Origin: Caulobacterales bacterium
Lineage (GTDB): Bacteria; Pseudomonadota; Alphaproteobacteria; Caulobacterales; Caulobacteraceae
DNA length: 5,361 bases
Assembly (NCBI GenBank): GCA_947480815.1
Contig: CANKEA010000107.1
Span: 1 to 5,361 of the forward strand
Direction of reading: 5' to 3'
In this document: piece by piece, positions 1 to 4,964 of the stretch
How positions within the stretch are numbered: position 1 is the first letter of the stretch
How the letters are laid out: each line of letters begins with the position of its first letter
Notes under the pieces: model-generated
What the model was told of the DNA's origin: nothing
Databases searched by the model: none
Seen by the model: only the letters and a program-made list of their open reading frames with translations
Made by a program: the position numbers and the translations under genes

Positions 1-124
1 CGTGCAGGTCAAGAGTGGCCAGGTGCAGCTGGAATCCTCTGCCAAGGGCCGTGGCAAACCCGGACGAGTGCGCGGCGTATTTTACCCCGACCAGGGCCAA
101 CCCGCCGCGGCGGCAAAGCCTTAA
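1..124 (+). CDS. lptA: LptA C-terminus (partial), periplasmic LPS transport bridge
   Basis: Reading from base 2 gives 40 codons ending in TAA at 122-124, and the gene begins outside the window. The visible tail contains VQVKSGQVQLES, then a basic stretch, then RVRGVFYPDQ and an Ala/Pro-rich end. Alternating hydrophilic and hydrophobic residues followed by a V-x-G-V-F-x-P end resemble the C-terminal strand and tail of LptA/OstA proteins. LptA forms the periplasmic beta-jellyroll bridge that carries lipopolysaccharide from the LptB2FG-LptC complex to LptD in the outer membrane. The gene stops 10 bases before lptB, the usual adjacency, and this context supports the call more than the short sequence does. 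Only the tail can be judged. Confidence 0.72.
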   Translation, partial: VQVKSGQVQLESSAKGRGKPGRVRGVFYPDQGQPAAAAKP

Positions 125-134
125 GGCCCCAAGC

Positions 135-887
135 ATGAGCGTCCAGCCTGTGGCGTCGGACACGTCCGAAGGCCTGTTCGTCGATCAGATCGGCAAGTCG
201 TTCCGCGACCGGGTTGTGGTCAACCATGTCTCGCTGCGTTTGCGCCGGGGCGAGGTGACGGGACTGCTGGGCCCCAACGGTGCAGGTAAGACCACCTGTT
301 TCTATGTGATCACCGGCCTGATCGCCGCCGACTATGGCCGCATCGTGCTCGACGGCGAGGACATTACCGCCCAGCCTATGTTCCAGCGCGCCCGCATGGG
401 CCTGGGGTATCTGCCGCAGGAAGCGTCTATTTTCCGCGGCATGACCGTGTCGCAGAACGTCATGGCCGTGGTGGAACTGCGCGAGCGGAGCTCATCGGTG
501 GCCCGCGCCACGGTGGAGCGCCTGTTGGACGAACTGCGCATCAGCCACCTCAAGAACGCTTCCGCCTTGTCGCTGTCCGGCGGTGAACGGCGGCGGGTGG
601 AAATCGCCAGGGCCCTGGCTAGCGGGCCCAGTTTCATGCTGCTGGACGAACCCTTCGCCGGTATCGACCCCTTGGCCATCGCGGATATCCGCGAGGTGAT
701 TAGCTATCTCAAGCGCCGCGGCATCGGCATCCTGATCACCGACCATAATGTGCGCGAGACGCTCGACATCATTGACCGGGCCTCGATCATCCATGCCGGT
801 GAGGTGTTGTTCGAAGGCTCGCCGCAGGAAATCATCGACGATCCGGAAGTGCGACGCGTTTACCTTGGCGACCGCTACGATCGGTAA
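135..887 (+). CDS. lptB: LptB, ATPase of the LPS export ABC transporter
   Basis: This 250-residue cytoplasmic ABC ATPase powers extraction of lipopolysaccharide from the inner membrane as part of LptB2FG. All nucleotide-binding motifs are intact: Walker A GPNGAGKTT (46-54), Q-loop Gln95 in YLPQEASIF, signature LSGGE (147-151), Walker B FMLLDEP (167-173), D-loop GIDP (176-179) and switch His204 in ITDHNV. The C-terminal VRRVYLG is characteristic of LptB rather than of the related amino-acid transporter ATPase LivF, and length is normal for the family. The frame is open back to base 15, but that extension overlaps lptA and is not LptB-like. ATG at 135 follows the lptA stop by 10 bases and has a weak AAGG nearby, so it is preferred. 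It is probably cotranscribed with lptA. Confidence 0.95.
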   Translation: MSVQPVASDTSEGLFVDQIGKSFRDRVVVNHVSLRLRRGEVTGLLGPNGAGKTTCFYVITGLIAADYGRIVLDGEDITAQPMFQRARMGLGYLPQEASIFRGMTVSQNVMAVVELRERSSSVARATVERLLDELRISHLKNASALSLSGGERRRVEIARALASGPSFMLLDEPFAGIDPLAIADIREVISYLKRRGIGILITDHNVRETLDIIDRASIIHAGEVLFEGSPQEIIDDPEVRRVYLGDRYDR

Positions 888-893
888 GTTTGA

Positions 894-951
894 TCCCCAT
901 AAACTGGGGAGAAAATGGTAAGCAATATTCGGGCCATTAACCAACCGGTTG
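894..951. promoter_or_regulatory. Inverted repeats in the lptB-rpoN gap (possible operator or leader)
   Basis: The 118-base gap (888-1005) holds no gene. It contains a hairpin, TCCCCA (894-899) with TGGGGA (905-910) around a 5-base loop, and a perfect 10-bp palindrome CAACCGGTTG at 942-951. The pentamer TAACC occurs at 938-942 and, as a tandem pair, at 964-973. The first hairpin lacks a T-run, so it is not a standard terminator. Either element could bind a regulator of rpoN, but no known operator consensus was recognised. TTAACC at 937-942 resembles a single CtrA half-site without its partner. Confidence 0.3.
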
Positions 952-990
952 CTCTTGCCCGTCTAACCTAACCGCATTCAATTTTCGTTT

Positions 991-997
991 GGGGAGA
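991..997 (+). promoter_or_regulatory. Ribosome binding site of rpoN
   Basis: GGGGAGA lies 8 to 9 bases upstream of the TTG at 1006. This supports TTG as the initiation codon instead of the in-frame ATG at 1030, for which no comparable Shine-Dalgarno sequence is seen at proper spacing. Confidence 0.7.
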
Positions 998-1005
998 CAG
1001 GCACC

Positions 1006-2493
1006 TTGGCCCTAGGTCCAAGACTCGAGATGAGACAGAGGCAAGGCCTCGTCATCACGCCGCAACTCCAGCAGGCCATTAAGCTGCTGCAGTTGTCGAA
1101 CGTGGAGCTGGACGCATATGTCGAAACCGAACTGGAAAAAAACCCGCTATTGACGCGCGAGGACGGCCCGACAGAGCCGCCGGCCGAAACGCCGGTAGAA
1201 CCTCTGGCGGCTGAGTGTGACCTGGATGCGATGAGCGATTCCGCTGCCAGCGCAGATATGGACGCCAGCCGTGATGACGTATCGCCAGGCGAACGCGCCA
1301 CCGGCGACGGCCACGATGACTCGGCCGCAGGGTCGGTCGACGGGTCCAAGGCGTCCAAGGGCGGCAGTTTCGAAGACATTGACGAGCTGGACGGCTCACG
1401 CGCCAAGGAAAAGAGCCTTGCCGAACATCTGCATGACCAGCTGGCCGTCGCCGGTCTGAACGGTGCCGCGCGGGCGATCGCCGCGGTCCTGATCGACAGC
1501 GTGGACGAGGGTGGCTATCTGCGGCTGGACATGGCCGAACTGCTCGAGTGCCTGGGCTGCAGGGCCGAGCTGATCGATAGCGTGCTCAGCGTGTTGCAGG
1601 GGTTCGAACCCACAGGGGTCTTTGCCCGCGACGTGCGCGAATGCCTGGCGCTGCAACTGAAGGACAAGAACCGGCTAGACCCGGCCATGAGCGCCCTGCT
1701 TGACAACCTACACATGCTGGCGCGGCGCGACCTCGCAGGGCTGAAATCGGCCTGCGGCGTCGACGATGACGAAATGGCCGAGATGATTGCTGAGCTCAAG
1801 GCACTAAACCCCCGCCCTGGTGCGGCGTTCGGGGCGGAACCCATTGCGATCCTGGCACCCGACGTGTTCGTCCGCGAAGGCCAGGGTGGCCTTTGGCGTG
1901 TGGAGCTTAATTCCTACACCCTGCCGCGCGTCCTGGTCGACCAACGCTACTATGCCCAGGTTTCCGGCGGGGCCCGCACCGATCAGGAAAAAGCCTTCGT
2001 TACCGACTGCCTGTCCACCGCCAACTGGCTGGTGAAGAGCCTGGACCAGCGCGCCAAGACGATCCTGAAGGTGGCCAGCGAGATCGTGCGCCAGCAGGAC
2101 GGATTCCTGGCCTTCGGGGTCGAGGCCCTGCGGCCGCTCAATCTCAAGACCGTCGCCGACGCCATCTCTATGCACGAGAGCACGGTCAGCCGGGTGACAT
2201 CTAACAAGTCGATCTCCACGCCGCGTGGGGTGTTCGAGATGAAATTCTTCTTTACCGCCTCCATTGCTTCATCGATCGGCGGCGAGGCCCATTCGGCCGA
2301 GAGCGTGCGCAACAAGATCAAGAAACTGGTTGAGGCCGAGGTCGGCGAAACCCAGGTGCACTCCGACGACCGTATCGTCGACATCCTGAAAGAGGCCGGC
2401 GTCGATATTGCGCGCCGTACGGTGGCCAAATATCGCGAGGCCATGCGAATTCCGTCGTCGATGGAACGCAAGCGACTGCTGCATCAGGCCTAA
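1006..2493 (+). CDS. rpoN: RpoN, RNA polymerase sigma-54 factor
   Basis: This 495-residue sigma factor directs RNA polymerase to -24/-12 promoters and needs AAA+ enhancer-binding proteins for open-complex formation. Region I (about 1-49) is the Gln/Leu-rich activator-interacting domain, with ITPQLQQAIKLLQLSN. Region II (about 50-130) is acidic, low in complexity and variable. The core-binding domain follows, with GFEPTGVFARDVRECLALQL (199-218) and ALNPRPG (266-272). The helix-turn-helix region is near 380-416, with MHESTVSRVTSNK and TPRGVFEMKFFF. The RpoN box ARRTVAKYRE (469-478), which reads the -24 element, is intact. TTG is chosen as start because it has a good RBS and restores MALGPRLEMRQ, the usual alphaproteobacterial beginning. 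Length is normal and no damage is seen. It follows lptB after 118 bases, as in many proteobacteria. Confidence 0.97.
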   Translation: MALGPRLEMRQRQGLVITPQLQQAIKLLQLSNVELDAYVETELEKNPLLTREDGPTEPPAETPVEPLAAECDLDAMSDSAASADMDASRDDVSPGERATGDGHDDSAAGSVDGSKASKGGSFEDIDELDGSRAKEKSLAEHLHDQLAVAGLNGAARAIAAVLIDSVDEGGYLRLDMAELLECLGCRAELIDSVLSVLQGFEPTGVFARDVRECLALQLKDKNRLDPAMSALLDNLHMLARRDLAGLKSACGVDDDEMAEMIAELKALNPRPGAAFGAEPIAILAPDVFVREGQGGLWRVELNSYTLPRVLVDQRYYAQVSGGARTDQEKAFVTDCLSTANWLVKSLDQRAKTILKVASEIVRQQDGFLAFGVEALRPLNLKTVADAISMHESTVSRVTSNKSISTPRGVFEMKFFFTASIASSIGGEAHSAESVRNKIKKLVEAEVGETQVHSDDRIVDILKEAGVDIARRTVAKYREAMRIPSSMERKRLLHQA

Positions 2494-2514
2494 ATCTCCA
2501 ATCCGTTGCGCATA

Positions 2515-2537
2515 ATGACCGCTTCCATGGCGGTTAT
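2515..2537 (+). terminator. Hairpin after rpoN, possible weak terminator
   Basis: ATGACCGC (2515-2522) pairs with GCGGTTAT (2530-2537) through eight pairs, including one G-U, around a 7-base loop. It starts 22 bases after the rpoN stop. No T-run follows, so it may be a 3'-end stabilising structure or a Rho-linked end, not an intrinsic terminator. Confidence 0.3.
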
Positions 2538-2776
2538 GGGGCTCGATCTGACCAAATCCAATACAATCCCGCCCCTAAACCCTGCCCATATCGCGGTGTC
2601 GGTGTTGTATCTTGGCAAAGCGAAGGCTATCGGCTGGGTCGATCCGGAGCGCACGGTTTCCGCCGGAACAACGGGGATACCGCGACAAATCGCGCCACGG
2701 CAGCGCTGTCGTAGAAATGGTGCCGACGCGGGTCTATTAGGGCATGATCGGCTTGAGGTGTTCGGGGTTGGTGGAT

Positions 2777-2792
2777 TCCCGCTTCGGCGGGA
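2777..2792 (+). repeat. cUUCGg hairpin beside the ptsN ribosome binding site; dispersed-repeat-like
   Basis: TCCCGC (2777-2782) and GCGGGA (2787-2792) form a 6-bp stem closed by a TTCG tetraloop, giving the exceptionally stable C(UUCG)G fold in RNA. The surrounding GGATTCCCGC...GCGGGA resembles the short palindromic repeats of the ATTCCC(N8)GGGAAT type found scattered between genes in several proteobacteria, though the right arm has diverged (GGGACGA). The stem ends 15 bases before the ptsN ATG, directly next to the AAAGAGG ribosome binding site (2797-2803). It may affect ptsN translation or transcript processing. Confidence 0.5.
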
Positions 2793-2807
2793 CGAGAAAG
2801 AGGCTCT

Positions 2808-3272
2808 ATGACGATAGGTGATCTGCTGTATCGCCGCGCCATCGCCCCGCGGGTGACGGCGACGACTAAGCGCCAAGCTCTGACCGTGATCGCGGAAGTC
2901 GCCGCACGCACCTTCGATATCGACGCCGGTGAGGCGTTGGTCGCCCTGACGGCGCGAGAAGTCATGGGATCTACGGGTGTCGGGCACGGCGTCGCCATTC
3001 CGCACGCTCGCGTGGCCGGATTGAACGGCGTTCATGCCGTGGTGGCACGCCTTGAAAAGCCGATCGACTTCGATTCTCTTGACGGCGAGCCCGTCGACCT
3101 GATGGTCGCCCTATTCGCCCCGCCGAACGTTGTGTCTGAACATCTGCGCGCCCTGGCGCGCGTCTCACGCCTGCTGCGGCAAGGCGAGGTGCGCGAGCAG
3201 CTGCGCCAGGCCCACTCGGCCGATGCCATCCTCGCCCTGCTGGTGCGTGAAGCCACGTCTTCCGCCGCCTAG
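2808..3272 (+). CDS. ptsN: PtsN, nitrogen-PTS EIIA regulatory protein
   Basis: This 154-residue cytoplasmic EIIA-Ntr protein receives phosphate from NPr (PtsO) in the PtsP-PtsO-PtsN chain. It acts by binding target proteins, linking nitrogen and carbon status to potassium homeostasis and other processes; it transports no sugar. The PTS EIIA type-2 fold is clear. GSTGVGHGVAIPHARV (54-69) carries the phosphorylated histidine, His66 in IPHAR. EPVDLMVALFAPPN and EHLRALARVSRLLR (111-124) are also typical of the family. Position 60 is His, where the E. coli protein has Asn (GIGNGIAIPH). Start ATG follows AAAGAGG by 4 bases. The gene is downstream of rpoN, as is common in proteobacteria, but 314 bases away, so it may have its own promoter. 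It ends tail to tail with the hsp20 gene, sharing stop bases. Confidence 0.93.
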   Translation: MTIGDLLYRRAIAPRVTATTKRQALTVIAEVAARTFDIDAGEALVALTAREVMGSTGVGHGVAIPHARVAGLNGVHAVVARLEKPIDFDSLDGEPVDLMVALFAPPNVVSEHLRALARVSRLLRQGEVREQLRQAHSADAILALLVREATSSAA

Positions 3273-3709
3273 CGCGCGGTTTTAATCGGGATACTGACCG
3301 GCCGATTCGTCGGGTCAGGCCTGCCCACATCCACATGCAGCAGGCCATTTTCAAGCTTGGCGCCGAAGACCTTCATGCCGTCGGCCAGCACGAAGGCGCG
3401 CTGAAAGCCGCGAGCGGCGATGCCTCGATGCAAAAAGGCGCGAGCGATACCGCTGGTGCCGTCGCCAGCGGTATCGCCGTCGCGTCGACCGGTAATGATC
3501 AGCTGGCGGTCATCGACCAGGACTTCCAGTTGGGATGCAGAAAATCCGGCCACGGCCAGGGTAATGCGCAAGGCACCGTTGTCTCGCGTCTCCACATTAT
3601 AGGGTGGATAGGCTTCACCTGCCCCGCGGGCGGCGCGTTCGATCAGGCGCTGGGTATGTTCGAACCCTAGCAGAAAGGGGCTGTCCAGCAGCATGGTGCG
3701 TGTCGTCAT
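3269..3709 (-). CDS. Small heat-shock protein, Hsp20/IbpA type
   Basis: This 146-residue ATP-independent chaperone probably binds unfolding proteins and holds them for Hsp70/ClpB refolding. The alpha-crystallin domain spans about 34-131. YPPYNVE (34-40), LAVAGFSASQLEV (51-63) and FLHRGIAARGFQRAFVLAD (92-110) with LENGLLHVDV (119-128) match the class A, IbpA-like alphaproteobacterial group. The C-terminal I-x-I motif, IPI at 140-142, which docks in the neighbouring subunit, is present. Between GR (74-75) and FLHRG the loop is Gly/Asp-rich and seems several residues longer than usual. It is encoded by a perfect inverted repeat (3444-3477). Start ATG (3707-3709) has AAAGGG (3717-3722) 7 bases upstream. 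A heat-shock-like promoter and a foldable leader precede it. The stop overlaps the ptsN stop. Confidence 0.9.
   Translation of the reverse strand: MTTRTMLLDSPFLLGFEHTQRLIERAARGAGEAYPPYNVETRDNGALRITLAVAGFSASQLEVLVDDRQLIITGRRDGDTAGDGTSGIARAFLHRGIAARGFQRAFVLADGMKVFGAKLENGLLHVDVGRPDPTNRPVSIPIKTAR
3444..3477. repeat. Perfect 13-bp inverted repeat inside hsp20
   Basis: GCGATACCGCTGG (3444-3456) and CCAGCGGTATCGC (3465-3477) are exact reverse complements, 8 bases apart. A G-C pair and a wobble pair extend the stem inward to a tetraloop, so the RNA of either strand could form about 15 pairs. The repeat encodes Hsp20 residues 78-89 in the loop before FLHRGIA. Such a long perfect arm pair is unlikely to arise from codon constraint alone. 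It may be a palindromic insertion tolerated in a flexible loop. Confidence 0.85.
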
Positions 3710-3746
3710 AGCGAAGCCCTTTGAGGAAGAAGCGACTTCGTTCGCC
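3710..3746 (-). promoter_or_regulatory. Candidate RNA thermometer in the hsp20 leader
   Basis: In the leftward transcript, GGCGAA (3746-3741) can pair with UUCGCU (3715-3710), which lies directly before the AUG. This closes a loop holding the Shine-Dalgarno AAAGGG (3722-3717). A GAAG/CUUC hairpin can form inside. Alphaproteobacterial hsp20 genes are commonly controlled by ROSE-type thermosensors of about this length. No exact ROSE U(U/C)GCU motif opposite the Shine-Dalgarno is evident, so the class is uncertain. Confidence 0.4.
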
Positions 3747-3789
3747 CCCTAAGGTCCATCAGTGGCACCGTCGAAAGCGAGCCCCACCT

Positions 3790-3818
3790 ATATGGTTATC
3801 CGGCGACCACGCTGCAAG
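3790..3818 (-). promoter_or_regulatory. Candidate RpoH (sigma-32) promoter of hsp20
   Basis: On the leftward strand, CTTGCAG (3818-3812) is followed after 15 bases by ACCATAT (3796-3790). These resemble the heat-shock consensus CTTGAAA and CCCATNT; six of seven -10 positions agree, counting N. Transcription would begin near 3783, giving a leader of about 70 bases. The -35 element sits directly after the stop codon of the membrane gene upstream, so hsp20 can be transcribed independently of it. Confidence 0.55.
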
Positions 3819-3819
3819 A

Positions 3820-4329
3820 TCAGAGGAAAAAGGCGATCCAGCGGCCCATGGCGATGACCCCGACCCAGAACAGCAGCGATAGCCCACCCGCCAGCTTGGC
3901 CCGAATAGGCATCACAGCCCCATCGCCCCAACCATCGACGCTGCGCCAAATCGTGTGGTGGAACACCAGCATATTGGTGCCGGCCAGCACCAGCAGAACC
4001 ATCTTGGCTACGAAGGCCGGATTGGACGCGTAGTAGGTCGGGTGAACGATCACCAATAGCAGGCCGGTGACGAGCGCCAAGGCGAAGGCCCCGAACGTCC
4101 AAGGCGTCAGTTCGTCCGACATCCGCCGCACGCTATAGCGCCGCGCCGCCAGGCCCAGGAGGCGCAGGTCAACCATGAACAGCGAGCCCAGTAGCATGCC
4201 GACGGCGAGTACGTGCAGCGACTCGAAGGTCGGAAACAGCTTACCCGCGCCGATCTGCTCCGAGACCGGCCATTGCTCTACCTTGTAGAGAACGTCTTCG
4301 ATCACGGCGGGGATGGGAACGTGAATCAT
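3820..4329 (-). CDS. Four-helix membrane protein, DUF6644-like (second of tandem pair)
   Basis: This 169-residue inner-membrane protein has no assigned function. Four hydrophobic segments lie near residues 36-58, 77-98, 107-127 and 147-167. Motifs include SLHVLAVGML with VDLRLLGLAARR (54-64), TPWTFGAFALALVTG, NPAFVAKM (103-110) and the terminal MGRWIAFF. These resemble the DUF6644 family, recalled from memory and not searched. Histidines fall at 39, 96 and 124-125, but only His39 is shared with the neighbouring paralog. The open frame reaches a TTG at 4350, which would overlap the upstream gene. ATG at 4329 is preferred because GAGGG (4338-4334), fused to the upstream stop codon, lies 4 bases before it. 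That leaves a 7-base gap, typical of translational coupling. The stop is followed by the hsp20 promoter. Confidence 0.7.
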   Translation of the reverse strand: MIHVPIPAVIEDVLYKVEQWPVSEQIGAGKLFPTFESLHVLAVGMLLGSLFMVDLRLLGLAARRYSVRRMSDELTPWTFGAFALALVTGLLLVIVHPTYYASNPAFVAKMVLLVLAGTNMLVFHHTIWRSVDGWGDGAVMPIRAKLAGGLSLLFWVGVIAMGRWIAFFL

Positions 4330-4336
4330 GCGGCCC

Positions 4337-4855
4337 TCATCGATAGGCAATCCAACGGCCCGCCAGGACGATAAGCACCCAGGCCAACACGGAACCGCCG
4401 GCCAAAACCTTGCCGGTCAGGACCCGGGCAGGCGTAGAACTCCAATGGTCGGGATCGCGCCGCAGACCAGAGGCGAGCACCAGGGTCAAGACGATGCCGA
4501 TGATCAGAAACAGCATCTTGAACAGGAACGAGGGGTTGTCAGCGTACCGGATCGGACGGTTCAGCACCAGCATGCCACCGGTCAAGAACTGCACGGCGAG
4601 GGCGCTCCAGGTCCAGGGCAACAGGCGTCGCGCCATTTCAGCCGGCACCTGGCTCGGTGCGGCCCAACCCAGGATGCGCAGGTCCAGCAGAGCGGCTGTG
4701 CCGATCACCAGGGTGATACAGACAATATGGATCGACTGGATGGTGGGGCTGACCCAGCCCACGGTCTGAAGCAGGTGGCGAATGGACGTATGCAGGTCGG
4801 TGCCGTTCAGCCAGCGGCCGGCCTGGTAGATCTGATCAAGCACTTGGTCGAACAA
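4337..4855 (-). CDS. Four-helix membrane protein, DUF6644-like (first of tandem pair)
   Basis: This 172-residue integral membrane protein has unknown function and is paralogous to the gene immediately downstream. Likely membrane segments are 39-63, 80-98, 110-130 and 150-168. Shared landmarks in the same order are SIHIVCITL and LLDLRILGWA (57-65), LPWTWSALAV with a following TGG, NPSFLFKM (107-114), and LAGG (151-154) ending in AGRWIAYR. The first-helix His43 is the only histidine in common. A soluble N-terminal stretch of about 35 residues precedes helix 1. Start is TTG at 4855, with GGGG (4866-4863) 7 bases upstream. No in-frame ATG was found in the stretch checked upstream (to about 4920), and a GTG at 4843 lacks a ribosome binding site. 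It probably leads a two-gene operon; roles such as transport or redox sensing would be guesses. Confidence 0.7.
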   Translation of the reverse strand: MFDQVLDQIYQAGRWLNGTDLHTSIRHLLQTVGWVSPTIQSIHIVCITLVIGTAALLDLRILGWAAPSQVPAEMARRLLPWTWSALAVQFLTGGMLVLNRPIRYADNPSFLFKMLFLIIGIVLTLVLASGLRRDPDHWSSTPARVLTGKVLAGGSVLAWVLIVLAGRWIAYR

Positions 4856-4908
4856 CGCACCGCCCCGATCGTTGCTTTGGCCCGCTTCATACGGCGGTCC
4901 TGAGACAC

Positions 4909-4937
4909 CGGATCGAGCAGGCCGGGCCCATTGTCAA
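4909..4937 (-). promoter_or_regulatory. Possible promoter of the membrane-protein pair
   Basis: On the leftward strand a perfect TTGACA (4937-4932) is followed, 17 bases later, by GATCCG (4914-4909), which is a poor -10. The position, about 55 bases before the TTG start, is suitable and many alphaproteobacterial promoters have weak -10 elements. Only the -35 match supports it. Confidence 0.3.
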
Positions 4938-4964
4938 GTCTGGGCGCCCGCACAGGCTTGGCGT

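Larger units (their letters stand above)
2494..2807. other. Palindrome-rich spacer where hpf is usually found
   Basis: This is a 314-base stretch between rpoN and ptsN without a convincing coding region. The long rightward frame through it (from 2506) has no RBS, no recognisable domain, and runs across hairpin sequences. None of the frames inspected gave an HPF/YhbH-like protein. Besides the hairpin at 2515-2537, it contains TTCCGCCGGAA (2658-2668), CGCGA-CAAA-TCGCG (2681-2694), the near-palindrome ACGGCAGCGCTGTCGT (2697-2712, 14 of 16 positions symmetric) and the hairpin at 2777-2792. It may hold the ptsN promoter and leader, a small RNA, or remnants of dispersed palindromic repeats. No convincing -35/-10 pair was found. 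Confidence 0.5.

Noticed and set aside
15..134. Upstream extension of the lptB frame
   Set aside because: It overlaps the lptA tail, adds 40 residues not found in LptB, and the ATG at 135 fits the family start and spacing.
888..1005. Sigma-54 (-24/-12) or sigma-70 promoter for rpoN
   Set aside because: No GG-N10-GC arrangement was found. The best sigma-70-like pair (TTGCCC at 955, TCAATT at 978) matches poorly.
1804..2471. Long leftward frames within rpoN
   Set aside because: They lie entirely opposite conserved RpoN domains and show shadow-type composition.
2506..2811. 101-residue rightward frame in the rpoN-ptsN gap
   Set aside because: There is no ribosome binding site or recognisable domain, the composition is irregular, and it reads through hairpin sequences into the ptsN start. 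It does not resemble HPF.
2490..3035. 181-residue leftward frame opposite the gap and ptsN
   Set aside because: Its N-terminal half is antisense to the well-supported ptsN gene and it is Arg/Ser/Pro-rich, typical of an opposite-strand shadow in GC-rich DNA.
4328..4903. 191-residue rightward frame opposite the first membrane gene
   Set aside because: It is Gln/Gly/His-rich without domain features, while the opposite strand encodes a clear four-helix protein paralogous to its neighbour.
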